A DNA stretch of 34,285 bases from JAJFTV01 sp964426355 (GCA_964426355.1 CAYRRA010000021.1:1-34285), one strand, 5' to 3'. Shown: positions 23,297-31,942, counted from the first letter of the stretch. The notes: generated by a model from the letters alone, not told the origin. Numbers and translations are program-made.

Positions 23297-24228
23297 TACA
23301 ACCAGCCATCCAGTTACAGGAAATAACTCGCCGTTTTGGCAACCTGACGGCTGTAGATCGGCTTTCTTTGCAGGTGCAGCCCGGTGAAATCTTTGGCTTG
23401 TTAGGACCCAATGGTTCTGGCAAGACCACCACGCTGAACATGATCACCGGCTTGCTAAAGCGCCACGCCGGTGAAATCCATGTGTTTGGGTTTGATCCGC
23501 AAACCCAAGCCAGGGAGGTCCGCCGCCGGATTGGGTTGGTGCCGCAGAACACGAACATTTATGCCGGGCTGAACGCGTTGGATAACCTGCGTCATCATGC
23601 CGCTCTTTATTGTGATGACCTGAACAGCCTGGAGGAACGCATTGAAGAGCAATTACGCCGTGTCGATTTGTGGGACCGCCGCCGGGATGCAGTGGGCACC
23701 TATTCTGGCGGAATGCAGCGCCGCCTGGTGCTGGCTCGCGCGCTGCTGCATGAACCGCAGATCATTTTCTTTGATGAGCCCACGCTGGGCGTTGACGTGC
23801 AGGGGCGTCACGCGCTCTGGGAGCACATCAAGGCACAGGGTAGGGCAGGCAAAACGTTTGTCATCTCGACCAACGATATGAACGAAGCTGATGCCTTGTG
23901 TGAGCGCCTGGCGATCATCGATCATGGGTGTGTGGTTACCCTCGGTACCCCAGAATCGCTCAAGGCGGAATTGGGACGCGATATCGTCACACTGCATACC
24001 CTGCCTTCCGTTGAGGAACCGCAGGCTCTCTTCGATGGACTGGGAGCAGGTGCATATTCTCGCCCGGCTGAGGATATTTTGCGTTTTGAGGTGCAGAATG
24101 CCGAAAGCAAAGTTGGAGAGTTGGTCAGCCGTGTAACGCGTGACTACCGCCTGGAATCAATCCGAATAGCGCGCCCATCGCTTGATGATGTCTTTCTGCA
24201 TCATACCGGGCGCGCCCTGCGGGAGTAA
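23293..24228 (+). CDS. ABC-2 type exporter ATP-binding protein (DrrA-like)
   Basis: A 311-residue ATPase of the ABC-2 drug/polysaccharide/sodium export class. Walker A is GPNGSGKTT (38-46), the signature is YSGGMQRRL, Walker B with catalytic Glu is IIFFDEP, and the D-loop region is LGVDVQG. The C-terminal 90 residues are the extension usual in DrrA/CcmA-type proteins and end in SIRIARPSLDDVFLHHTGR, the family's conserved end motif. Start overlaps the TetR stop; GGAGAA precedes the ATG. Three bases separate it from the first permease. Confidence 0.94.
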   Translation: MIQPAIQLQEITRRFGNLTAVDRLSLQVQPGEIFGLLGPNGSGKTTTLNMITGLLKRHAGEIHVFGFDPQTQAREVRRRIGLVPQNTNIYAGLNALDNLRHHAALYCDDLNSLEERIEEQLRRVDLWDRRRDAVGTYSGGMQRRLVLARALLHEPQIIFFDEPTLGVDVQGRHALWEHIKAQGRAGKTFVISTNDMNEADALCERLAIIDHGCVVTLGTPESLKAELGRDIVTLHTLPSVEEPQALFDGLGAGAYSRPAEDILRFEVQNAESKVGELVSRVTRDYRLESIRIARPSLDDVFLHHTGRALRE

Positions 24229-24231
24229 GCT

Positions 24232-25293
24232 ATGAAAAGGTTGCGTTTGCTTCTCATTCAAGAATTTCGCTTTTTCCACACCTCCATACCATTGCATGTG
24301 GTTGTCCTGATCCAACCGGCGCTGATGTTTCTACTGCTTTCCGTGATCCTGGTGCATCCGACTTTTGATATGAACCTGGTTGAATCGGACCTTCCTATCA
24401 GGGAGGAACTGGAGACAGCGATGCAAGAGGTGGGTTCTCCGGTCGGTTACCCCTACATCCACGTGCAAACGGTTGAACTTCACTCATGGGATGGCTCCGT
24501 TCAGCTAGTGGCGGTGGAGCAGCGCGCAGGTGTTCCCACAGCCATACAGTATTTTGGGTACATCGACAGCAACCTGGTAAAGAATTACCGCAACCGGCTT
24601 ACCGCGGCTGCGCTCCGGTTGTGGAATGCCAGGTTGGGCGGGAGCGCCGTTCGGTTGGATGAACAGCTCTGGCTGGAACACGAAATGCCGTATATGGTCT
24701 ACTTTGCCATTGCAATGCTTCCGCTGACAGCTTTCCTGGCTCCGGCATCCATTGGCGCAGCCTCAATGGCGTATGATTTTGAAAACAGCACGTTGCTGGA
24801 ATACCGCCTGTCGCCGATCCTTGCAATCCTGCCGCTCAGTTTTCGTTTGTTGAGGCTGTTGGTGATGGGTTGGTTATCCAGCGGGGTGTTATTGCTTTGC
24901 ATCGGGTTGAGTAGCGGCGTATGGACGGCATCTTTGTGGCAGCTCGCGTTCGTTTTGCTGCCGGTATCACTGGTATCGGGCTGCCTGGGTCTGGCAGCCG
25001 GGATGATCTTCAAGCGCTTTCTGCCCGCTTTTCTTTTCTCGCTGATCGCCACTCTGGTGAGCTGGATCCTGGGCTCTTCGTTTGGGCTGGGTGAAGGTTT
25101 CGGTGGTTTATATGAACTTCTGGGGCGGTTCACCCCCAATACGTATGCCGTTAAATTGATCTTTCCGCTCTTTTATAACGGCATACAGATTGCTGTTGCA
25201 TGGCAGGCATCGTTGGTTTTGAGCATTTTCAGCGCGCTGGCTCTGGCGCTGGTCGCCCTGCTCTACCAAAGGAAAGTACGAGGCAGACTATGA
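24232..25293 (+). CDS. ABC-2 type exporter permease, first subunit
   Basis: A 353-residue membrane protein: an N-terminal cytoplasmic helix and first membrane span (about 20-42), a large outer domain (about 45-155), then five spans (about 158-345) including MVYFAIAMLPLTAFLAPASIG and LLSGVLLLCIGLSSGV-like hydrophobic stretches. The arrangement is typical of ABC-2 permeases with the outer domain between spans 1 and 2. Sequence similarity to the second permease is low, so the exporter is probably a heterodimer. The stop overlaps the second permease's start by four bases. Confidence 0.88.
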   Translation: MKRLRLLLIQEFRFFHTSIPLHVVVLIQPALMFLLLSVILVHPTFDMNLVESDLPIREELETAMQEVGSPVGYPYIHVQTVELHSWDGSVQLVAVEQRAGVPTAIQYFGYIDSNLVKNYRNRLTAAALRLWNARLGGSAVRLDEQLWLEHEMPYMVYFAIAMLPLTAFLAPASIGAASMAYDFENSTLLEYRLSPILAILPLSFRLLRLLVMGWLSSGVLLLCIGLSSGVWTASLWQLAFVLLPVSLVSGCLGLAAGMIFKRFLPAFLFSLIATLVSWILGSSFGLGEGFGGLYELLGRFTPNTYAVKLIFPLFYNGIQIAVAWQASLVLSIFSALALALVALLYQRKVRGRL

Positions 25294-26417
25294 ACCATTT
25301 CCTGAAACGTTTCTGGATTTTGCTGGTGATCAATGTGAAAGCGCTGCGACAGGACCCGCTGCCGATCCTGGGTGGTTTTATTGCCCCTCTCATGTTGATG
25401 ATTATGTTTGGTCTGTTGTTCGGTGGTGAATTGGGTTTTCAGATTGCAGTTGTCAACCAGGATTCCGGACCGTACGGGGCGCTGCTGCGCCAGTCCTTTG
25501 ACGAGATACGCTCACCGCTGAACGATGCGCCGTATTACGTCGTTGATGATCTGACGGAGGAGGAGGCACAGAGGCGGTTTGATGCCTTCGAGATTGAAGG
25601 TATCTGGATCATCCCGCCAGATTTTTCCGCACGCCTGGAGAATGGCGAGAACCCTGCCATTACGATGATTTTCAACAACTATCACGATGACCGTGCCAAG
25701 AACCACCGTATTTATTCCGCTGAAGTTCTCTGGCATTTTTACGAAAAAATCGGTCAGCCGGCGCCGCCCCTGGCACTGGCTGAGGAATATCCGCTGCCCT
25801 ATTTTATTCATTGGTTTCCCATCATTGCAGTGGGAACGATTTTAACGGCGGTGATGCTGGGTGGGCTGTTCAACGCATTTGTCCTCACTTTCCGCGAGCG
25901 CGAAGCCGGTGTGACGAAGGAATTTGGTTTAATGCCGCGCTCAATGGCGTGGGTATTTTTGCCCAAGACGTTGCTGGCTTTGGTGATGGCTGTGCTCACC
26001 GGCACCCTGATGATGGGCGTTTATTGGCTGTGGGATGGCGCATGGGCAACCGGCAGGCTGGGAGCAGTCTGGTTGTTGTTTAGCCTGACCGCATTGTTCT
26101 GGATTGCGCTAGCCATTGTGGCGGCATTGGGGGTACGGGATTATTTTGTGGGCGCAGTGACCAGTGTTTTGACCGGTTTGACTGTTTTCTTTATTGGGGG
26201 TGGGTTGAGCATGCCTCGCCATAACCCGGAGAAGGTGGTTGAGGTTGCCTGGCTATTCCCCAATACGTATGCCGTCGACCCGCTGCGCGATTTAATCCTG
26301 TTTCAGACTATGCCGGCTGATTGGACGAAGGTGCTGCTGATACTGGCGGGTTTTGCCCTGCTGGCAACGGCGTCAGGCTGGCTGCTGGCGAATCGACGCT
26401 TGCGCAGGCTTGGGTAA
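25290..26417 (+). CDS. ABC-2 type exporter permease, second subunit
   Basis: A 375-residue membrane protein with MNHFLKRFWILLVINVKALR at the start, first span FIAPLMLMIMFGLLFGGELG, an outer domain (about 50-160), and five further spans ending near residue 370. The segment FTPNTYAV/FPNTYAVDPLRDLI is the usual C-terminal signature of ABC-2 membrane proteins and occurs in both permeases. ATG 25290 forms the ATGA junction with the preceding gene; an in-frame upstream start (25200) lies inside that gene and is rejected. Last gene of the TetR operon; substrate unknown. Confidence 0.92.
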   Translation: MNHFLKRFWILLVINVKALRQDPLPILGGFIAPLMLMIMFGLLFGGELGFQIAVVNQDSGPYGALLRQSFDEIRSPLNDAPYYVVDDLTEEEAQRRFDAFEIEGIWIIPPDFSARLENGENPAITMIFNNYHDDRAKNHRIYSAEVLWHFYEKIGQPAPPLALAEEYPLPYFIHWFPIIAVGTILTAVMLGGLFNAFVLTFREREAGVTKEFGLMPRSMAWVFLPKTLLALVMAVLTGTLMMGVYWLWDGAWATGRLGAVWLLFSLTALFWIALAIVAALGVRDYFVGAVTSVLTGLTVFFIGGGLSMPRHNPEKVVEVAWLFPNTYAVDPLRDLILFQTMPADWTKVLLILAGFALLATASGWLLANRRLRRLG

Positions 26418-26559
26418 GCAAAGCAAACAAAAAAAGAAGCTGCCCCAGTCATCGGGATCATCTCTGAAGGGAAAATTGTGCTGCGTAGACAAGACCCGCT
26501 CGAAAAGTTCTCCGAACCGAGCTCGGGTACAGCAGCAAACACCACTCGCGAGAGAACAA

Positions 26560-26593
26560 CCAAAGCGGCTGTCTTTTCAGGCAGCCGCTTTGG
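26560..26593. terminator. Bidirectional hairpin between convergent exporter and DUF438 genes
   Basis: CCAAAGCGGCTG (26560-26571) pairs perfectly with CAGCCGCTTTGG (26582-26593), 12 bp, loop TCTTTTCAGG. It lies 24 bases after the DUF438 stop and 143 after the permease stop. The rest of 26418-26616 holds no recognisable gene; small palindromes CCGAGCTCGG (26517-26526) and CTCGCGAG (26545-26552) are present. Confidence 0.7.
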
Positions 26594-26616
26594 GATTCTT
26601 GCTTTATGTGTCAGGT

Positions 26617-27888
26617 TTATGCGCCTGGAACTTCGCCGTCGATCAGGCGGCGCTCGCCCTGCAGGGCGCGGATCCCGCTGACTTCCTGTGAGACTTCCAG
26701 CGTTCCGCGATAGGCGCCTTTTTCATCGCGTACTGCAAAGTAACGGATGTGAATAAACATTCCATTCATCTGAATCCAAAATTCAGCCTGGTCGCGCGCA
26801 CCGCTGCGAAAATCCTGCACGATTTGTTCCACGCGGTGTACGCTTTGCGGGGGGTGGCAGTGATGCACCTTGCGCCCGATGATGGCTGCCGTGCGGGGGA
26901 AGATGCGCTCAGGAGTCTGGGAGAAGAAGCGCACTTCGTCCTTTTCATCCACAAAGGTGATGTCCACCGGCAGGTGCCGCAGCATCAGGTCAATTTGCTC
27001 CAGGGTAAGTGCGCCGGTATTGAGCGGCAGAGGGCTGGCGGCAGTTGGGGTGGAAGCCTGTTCCATTTTTGTGGTTTCGACCAACTGCACCGGTGTAGCT
27101 GCAGGTGATTGCACTATCGCTGGTTTCCACTGGTTGCCTGGCTGCACGGTGAAGTATCCAATCTCGTTTTCCTGGCGGCGGATGGAAGACCATTCTTCCT
27201 CATTGAGTAAATTGAGCGTGGTCGGGAAGAGAATTTTGTCTTCCTTGTAGAACATGTCGCGTACAGCCTGCTCCAGCGGGTCCAGGATTGCACGGATGGC
27301 AGCGATTACTTCCGCAGAAGAAGACGGATCCTGCGGCAGGGTTTTCAGGAGAGACTTCCACAAACCACGAATCTGGTCGTGAGTCTGCCACATGACCTGC
27401 GAGGGTCCATAGAAATCACGATTCTCCAGGTAGGGGAAGAGGATATTCTCTTTGCGGGAATAATGGCGCTCATACTCAATCAGCGTTTCAGCCTGGCGGC
27501 GTAACACGCTCAGCGTTTGTTCGTTTGGTTGGCTTTGATAAGCTTCAAAAGCGCGCCGAAGGCTGACCAGGGTCTGCTCTGCGGCTTCATTTTCCATCCT
27601 GAACGTGTGCACGGGGTGACCGGGGATGCTGTCGGGGCTTCCTCCGCGGTCGAGGGCATCCCGCATGACAGCCACATGCACATCGCACAGGTTGTGTATT
27701 TCCGACACGGGCATCCCTTCTTCGATCAGCATTTGTTCGACCTCTGCAATTTCCTCTGCGCTGATTTCATCCGCCAGCGCGGCAAATTCGGCTTTTACCT
27801 CATCGACTGAACGCCCATCATGTAGTTGGCGCAGGATATTTTTTAGCGTTTCCTTGCGGCGGGTAACGTTATTGATAAATTCACTCAT
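26617..27888 (-). CDS. DUF438 - hemerythrin (HHE) - PAS protein
   Basis: A 423-residue soluble protein. The N-terminal DUF438 domain (about 1-70) includes RRKETLKNILRQLHDG and VEQMLIEEGMPVSEI. A hemerythrin-like domain (about 80-240) has HTFRMEN, YERHYSRKENILFPYLE, THDQIRGLWK and FYKEDKILFP, the His/Glu/Asp pattern of a di-iron site. The C-terminal PAS domain (about 300-410) carries GRKVHHCHPPQSVHRV and RDQAEFWIQM, typical of this family. Such proteins are linked with oxygen, nitric oxide or haem sensing in anaerobes. ATG 27888 has AAGGAGT upstream. It follows the ferredoxin gene by 56 bases on the same strand. A Pro/Thr-rich linker (about 255-290) separates the last two domains. Confidence 0.9.
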   Translation of the reverse strand: MSEFINNVTRRKETLKNILRQLHDGRSVDEVKAEFAALADEISAEEIAEVEQMLIEEGMPVSEIHNLCDVHVAVMRDALDRGGSPDSIPGHPVHTFRMENEAAEQTLVSLRRAFEAYQSQPNEQTLSVLRRQAETLIEYERHYSRKENILFPYLENRDFYGPSQVMWQTHDQIRGLWKSLLKTLPQDPSSSAEVIAAIRAILDPLEQAVRDMFYKEDKILFPTTLNLLNEEEWSSIRRQENEIGYFTVQPGNQWKPAIVQSPAATPVQLVETTKMEQASTPTAASPLPLNTGALTLEQIDLMLRHLPVDITFVDEKDEVRFFSQTPERIFPRTAAIIGRKVHHCHPPQSVHRVEQIVQDFRSGARDQAEFWIQMNGMFIHIRYFAVRDEKGAYRGTLEVSQEVSGIRALQGERRLIDGEVPGA

Positions 27889-27944
27889 GGAAGACTCCTT
27901 TGATTGTTGTGAGTTGAAAAGAGGAAAAGGATATACCGTGCAGT

Positions 27945-28157
27945 TTACTCGCTGCCCCAGGTGATGGTATATTCGCACCGAATGGCGTTGGAGGGGCAAA
28001 TCGCCTCACAATCAGCACAGTACGTGCAGTTCTGGGGAGAGGAGAAAACCGGTCCGCGCGCGGTCATTTGCAGCGCGTTTTGGGTACAGGCTTCCACGCA
28101 AGCGCCGCACAACGTGCAGCTCTCGTAATTGATTTGTGGCAAATCCCATTCAGGCAT
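27945..28157 (-). CDS. 2[4Fe-4S] ferredoxin-type protein
   Basis: A 70-residue ferredoxin with two complete cluster motifs: C14-x2-C17-x2-C20-x3-C24 and C44-x2-C47-x2-C50-x3-C54. The second is followed by Pro (CEAICPSNAI) as usual; the first is not (CVEACTQNAL), which may alter its potential. It is a low-potential electron carrier in the cytoplasm. AGGA lies about 9 bases before the ATG. Between a Crp/Fnr regulator and a DUF438-hemerythrin gene, it probably serves an anaerobic redox response, perhaps supplying electrons for oxygen or nitric oxide reduction at the di-iron site; this is inference. Confidence 0.92.
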   Translation of the reverse strand: MPEWDLPQINYESCTLCGACVEACTQNALQMTARGPVFSSPQNCTYCADCEAICPSNAIRCEYTITWGSE

Positions 28158-28226
28158 ATCCGCATTCCTTTCTGTTTGCTGTTCATAGTCTAGCAGGAAG
28201 CAGCAAGGAACTCTACGACAAAAGTC

Positions 28227-28892
28227 TTATTCTTGAGCTTCAGCTTCAAGACCTGGGCGGTCGAGCAACTGGACGTGACTGCGTGTGCGGCGGATGAGAC
28301 CGGCGTCTTCAAAAGAACGCAGCGTGCGCCCAATCACATCGCGAACGGTGCCCAGGTGAGCCGCCATTTCGTCCTGTGTCCAGCGCCCGGCAGGTTCGCC
28401 GCGATTGGCTTGTTCGATGAGAAAACGCGCCAGCCTGCCACGGATGCTGTGCAATGAAAGTTGTTCCACCAAACCGGTGAGCCGGGTTAATTTTGCAGCA
28501 AAATCTTTGAGCATTGCCTGTGCCAGGTCGGGGCAGGTGCTGACAAGCTGTAAAAAATCTTCCTTGCGCAGCAAATAGAGGCTTGAATCGGTAAGCGCTC
28601 TGGCTGATGCGCGGTTGAGGCTTTCATCGTTGAAAAGTGGCACGGTGTTGAAGGATTCTCCTGCCTTCAGGTTGAGCAGGATTTGCTCTCGCCCGCCAAT
28701 TGAAAGGTGAAAAATCTGAACCTCTCCCGCTGCGATGAAGTATGCACTGCGGCTGGGGTCACTTTCCAGCAGTATCAGTTCGCTGCGTGTGTAATTGCGC
28801 TGAATGATGCACTGTGCCAGGCGCACCAGGGTCTCATCTGTGAGCTGAGAAAAAAGAGCAATCTTACGCAACAGGTTTTCGGAGGGGCTCAT
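28227..28892 (-). CDS. Crp/Fnr-family transcriptional regulator
   Basis: A 221-residue regulator. The N-terminal cyclic-nucleotide-type beta roll (about 15-120) includes ELILLESDPSRSAYFIAAGEVQIF, a dimer helix follows (about 120-150), and the C-terminal HTH is WTQDEMAAHLGTVRDVIGRTLRSFEDAGLI. There is no N-terminal Cys cluster, so it is not an Fnr-type [4Fe-4S] sensor; Dnr-like haem/NO or another ligand is possible. No ribosome site is visible; a -10 ends six bases before the ATG, suggesting a leaderless mRNA. It heads the ferredoxin/DUF438 block. Confidence 0.9.
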   Translation of the reverse strand: MSPSENLLRKIALFSQLTDETLVRLAQCIIQRNYTRSELILLESDPSRSAYFIAAGEVQIFHLSIGGREQILLNLKAGESFNTVPLFNDESLNRASARALTDSSLYLLRKEDFLQLVSTCPDLAQAMLKDFAAKLTRLTGLVEQLSLHSIRGRLARFLIEQANRGEPAGRWTQDEMAAHLGTVRDVIGRTLRSFEDAGLIRRTRSHVQLLDRPGLEAEAQE

Positions 28893-28898
28893 GGAGGG

Positions 28899-28927
28899 AT
28901 TGTATAACAGATTTCCCGCGCTGGGAA
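28899..28927 (-). promoter_or_regulatory. Probable promoter for a leaderless Crp-like mRNA
   Basis: On the minus strand TTCCCA (28927-28922), a 17-base spacer and TACAAT (28904-28899) end six bases before the ATG at 28892, so transcription would begin at or next to the start codon. The -35 is a 4/6 match. Confidence 0.5.
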
Positions 28928-29082
28928 GAAAACCATTTCATTAACGACAGTGCGAGTCTCAAGCAACCTGCCTTCCATATGGCTGTTGAATGGCTTCATA
29001 TTAACAATCCTGCGTGGATGCATGTGAAGTCAGATGAGTGGTAAAAATCCATGTTTGTTGACAACGCTGTTGTGCAAGGTTC

Positions 29083-29091
29083 TGATACAAT
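29083..29091 (+). promoter_or_regulatory. Extended -10 promoter candidate for the S9 peptidase gene
   Basis: TGATACAAT is an extended -10 (TGn-TACAAT) 54 bases before the S9 start. TTGACA at 29058-29063 is 22 bases away, too far for a normal -35. The rest of 28928-29145 shows no gene. Confidence 0.4.
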
Positions 29092-29145
29092 GAACGAAGA
29101 CAACATATTTCCCCACTATATCACTCACCCTGGAGGTCGCCTTTC

Positions 29146-31023
29146 ATGCAAAAACCACACTATACAATCGATCGCTTTCTCAATGTTCGTTCTGCTAATT
29201 CCCCTGCTTTTTCACCGGATGGTACCCGGTTGGTTTTTCTTTCCGACATCACTGGCACACCGCAGGTCTGGCAGGTGGGGATCGATTTTGATACCCAGCA
29301 GGTCTTGTGTCCTGACCAGCTCACAGTCGGCAGCGAACGCGTTTTTGGAGCGTGGTTCTGCCCTGGCGATGCGAACCGGCTGGTCTTTGGGAGGGATACC
29401 GGTGGGAATGAAAATATGCAGCTTTATTTTCTCTCGCTCCAGGACGGTATGGAAAGCCCGCTGACCGAGGGATATGAGCATGTGATGCATACTTTTGGGG
29501 GCTGGCTTCCGGATGGGAACACTTTTTTGTTCTCAGCGAACCGCAGAAACCCGGGCTTGTTTGATTTATACAGGCAGCCGCTGAATGGCGTGCCAGAAAT
29601 CGTCTGGACAAACACTCGCCCTGGCTTTTTGACCCATTTATCGCTTTCACCGGATGGGAAACACCTGGTTTTCATTCGCATGGCTAGCAATGCACAGCAT
29701 GACTTGATCGAGCTGGATTTGGAGACGGGAAAGGAGACACTTCTTTCCGACGAAAGAACGCCGGCGCGCTATGAAGGCGCTTTCTATGGACCCGTTGAGG
29801 GTACCCTGCTGATCCATACCGACCTGAATGCCGATTTGCTCCATGTGGCTGTTCTGGATTTGAAAACAAATACAAGTAAACCGCTGCTGCAAGCTGAGTA
29901 CGAAGTTGAGGCGGCGCGGCTCTCACCGGATCGGCGCAAACTGGCTTATTCGCTCAACATCGATGGGGGTTCCCGGATTTACCTGCTCGATTTGGATAGC
30001 GGCAAAAGCCGCAAAGCGCCGCTTTTTGATGATCAACCAGGTAAACTGGTGGAGGATTACACCTCAAACAGCCTGACCTTTTCGCCCGATTCGCGCAACC
30101 TGGCTTTTGCGTACAGCGCTTCTACCCGCCCGATGAATATTTACCTCTGGCAACTGGAGCAGGACTGCATTCATGCCTGTACGCGTTCATCCTCTGCAGC
30201 GATGGATATGCAATCCCTTGCCGTTCCCAGCTTGATCCATTATCCCACCTTTGACACCGACCCTTTGACCGGTGAGACGCGCCGTATTCCCGCATGGCTT
30301 TACCGCCCCGCTCAAGCGGAGGGTCGTATGCCGGTGGTAGTGGTTGTGCACGGTGGTCCGGAGGGGCAGTTTTGCCCGAATTTCCAGCCCGTGGTGCAAT
30401 ATTTTGTGCATCAGGGGTATGCAGTTTTAGCGCCCAATGTGCGTGGCTCGGCAGGGTATGGTAAGGTTTACAGCCACCTGGACGATGTAGAGAAACGCAT
30501 GGATTCGGTCGCTGACCTGGCACATGCAGCCCATTGGTTGAAAGCACAACCTGAGTTCGACTCGCGGCGTATTGCCGTGTACGGCGGTAGTTATGGCGGT
30601 TTCATGGTGCTTTCTTCACTGACCACCTACCCGGAATTATGGGCAGCCGGGGTAGACCTCGTCGGGATCAGCAATTTTGTCACTTTTTTGGAGAACACCA
30701 GTTCATACCGGCGTGCCCACCGCGAATCGGAGTACGGCAGCCTGGCGCGTGACCGTGCTTTTCTTGAAAAAATTTCACCCAGCAATCATCTTGATAAAGT
30801 ACAGGCGCCGCTTTTGGTCATTCACGGCGCAAATGACCCGCGTGTGCCGCTTGGCGAGACTTTGCAACTGGTGAAAAAACTGGAGACGCACGGGGTGCAG
30901 GTTCAATCGCTCATCTTTGATGATGAGGGGCACGGTTTGGTGAAGTTAAAGAACAAGTTGGCTGCCTATCCGGTGGTGGCTGCTTTTCTGGATACTCATT
31001 TGAAGGTGCCAGCGGGCGGGTGA
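29146..31023 (+). CDS. S9-family prolyl oligopeptidase / acylaminoacyl-peptidase-like serine peptidase
   Basis: A 625-residue cytoplasmic peptidase (no signal peptide). Residues about 1-370 form a beta-propeller of the TolB/WD type, with recurring FSPDG..LVF, LSPDGKHLVF and FSPDSRNLAF strands that gate access. The C-terminal alpha/beta-hydrolase domain has the oxyanion segment VVVHGGPEGQ, nucleophile S482 in GGSYGG, D564 in HGANDPRVP and H596 in DEGHG. The family removes dipeptides or acylated residues from short peptides. GGAGGT lies about 9 bases before the ATG. Monocistronic; it converges on the polyferredoxin gene with only 7 bases between stops. Confidence 0.93.
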   Translation: MQKPHYTIDRFLNVRSANSPAFSPDGTRLVFLSDITGTPQVWQVGIDFDTQQVLCPDQLTVGSERVFGAWFCPGDANRLVFGRDTGGNENMQLYFLSLQDGMESPLTEGYEHVMHTFGGWLPDGNTFLFSANRRNPGLFDLYRQPLNGVPEIVWTNTRPGFLTHLSLSPDGKHLVFIRMASNAQHDLIELDLETGKETLLSDERTPARYEGAFYGPVEGTLLIHTDLNADLLHVAVLDLKTNTSKPLLQAEYEVEAARLSPDRRKLAYSLNIDGGSRIYLLDLDSGKSRKAPLFDDQPGKLVEDYTSNSLTFSPDSRNLAFAYSASTRPMNIYLWQLEQDCIHACTRSSSAAMDMQSLAVPSLIHYPTFDTDPLTGETRRIPAWLYRPAQAEGRMPVVVVVHGGPEGQFCPNFQPVVQYFVHQGYAVLAPNVRGSAGYGKVYSHLDDVEKRMDSVADLAHAAHWLKAQPEFDSRRIAVYGGSYGGFMVLSSLTTYPELWAAGVDLVGISNFVTFLENTSSYRRAHRESEYGSLARDRAFLEKISPSNHLDKVQAPLLVIHGANDPRVPLGETLQLVKKLETHGVQVQSLIFDDEGHGLVKLKNKLAAYPVVAAFLDTHLKVPAGG

Positions 31024-31030
31024 GGAAGTT

Positions 31031-31774
31031 TCACTTTCCCGAACTGAAACTGAAGCGAATGACCTTCTGCGGACAGGTGTCTACACAGGAACCACATAAA
31101 ATGCACTCGCTGTGTTCCATTTGACCGGCGCGTACCATACTGTTTACATCGAGGCTCATGGGGCATGTGCGTGTGCATTTTTTACAATCAATACAGTTTT
31201 CCGGCGTAACAACCAGTCGCAGTGCCGGCAATCGAAAGAGATTTCGTACCTTGCGTCCCAGTATCATGAACGGAGCCATCCAACAGATGGCATGACAGCC
31301 TGCGCGCCGCCCGCCAATGACAGCTAACGCCATGAAAGCTCCTATTACGATGTAGTAGATGATGTACATCATGGGATGCACCAGCGAAACGACATTCTCG
31401 GTAAGGTGAAAGAAATTTACCTTACTGTACCCACCTGCAGAAACAGCCAGATATGTGATGATGCCTACCCAGGGTATCCAGATGAGCCATTTGATCCAAT
31501 CAATCTTTTTTCCGTTGACGGGTTTGTTGTTGATTACAAAGCAAACCTCGGCAAGTCCCCCAGCCGGGCATGCCCAACCGCACCATAATCGCCCGATGAA
31601 AAGCGCTGAAAGGAACATAAGGGTGAAGATAATAAAACTTCCGTTGATGATCCCCTGGGAAGCGCCATCCAGGATGATATACGGGGAGAGATAATTCATG
31701 ATGACCGGAAAAGACAAAAGCATGATGATCAGCGTTGTCTGGCGAAGGCGTTGACGAAAAGCTTGATTTTTCAT
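31031..31774 (-). CDS. NapH/YccM-like membrane polyferredoxin
   Basis: A 247-residue integral membrane iron-sulfur protein. Four or five helices occur in residues 12-170, with the paired motifs C65-GWAC69-P and C160-HAIC164 typical of the NapH/RdxA/YccM group. The C-terminal cytoplasmic part has two cluster motifs, C194-x2-C197-x2-C200-x3-C204-P and C224-x2-C227-x2-C230-x3-C234-P. Such proteins pass electrons from quinol to a partner reductase or to cluster repair. No Nap, Nos or FeS partner gene lies adjacent. GGAG is 8 bases before the ATG. Confidence 0.9.
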   Translation of the reverse strand: MKNQAFRQRLRQTTLIIMLLSFPVIMNYLSPYIILDGASQGIINGSFIIFTLMFLSALFIGRLWCGWACPAGGLAEVCFVINNKPVNGKKIDWIKWLIWIPWVGIITYLAVSAGGYSKVNFFHLTENVVSLVHPMMYIIYYIVIGAFMALAVIGGRRAGCHAICWMAPFMILGRKVRNLFRLPALRLVVTPENCIDCKKCTRTCPMSLDVNSMVRAGQMEHSECILCGSCVDTCPQKVIRFSFSSGK

Positions 31775-31862
31775 TTTGATACTCCAGGCAAATTAGAACA
31801 AGGAAAATTATGGTTTTAAGAAAATGGGAAGTGGTGTAATCAACCGGCGAGACCCACCTCAT

Positions 31863-31891
31863 ATTATAACGTCTTATGTTGACGTCGGTTT
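31863..31891 (-). promoter_or_regulatory. Promoter candidate for the polyferredoxin gene with a palindrome filling the spacer
   Basis: On the minus strand the -10 is TATAAT (31868-31863). The 17 bases upstream (31869-31885) are an inverted repeat, ACGTC-N7-GACGT. The -35 position reads AAACCG, a poor match, so an activator that binds the spacer may be needed. Confidence 0.45.
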
Positions 31892-31942
31892 TTTACTGGA
31901 CTTCCCTATATTTTTTACTTCCGATTTATTTCTCAGTAAACT

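Noticed and set aside
26353..26691. A 112-codon plus-strand frame between the exporter and DUF438 genes.
   Set aside because: It overlaps both neighbours and a terminator hairpin; Lys/Ser/Gln-rich without domain features.
29051..29464. A 137-codon plus-strand frame overlapping the start of the S9 peptidase.
   Set aside because: It lies out of frame over a clear peptidase coding region; it has no domain features and its start is upstream of the peptidase promoter candidate.
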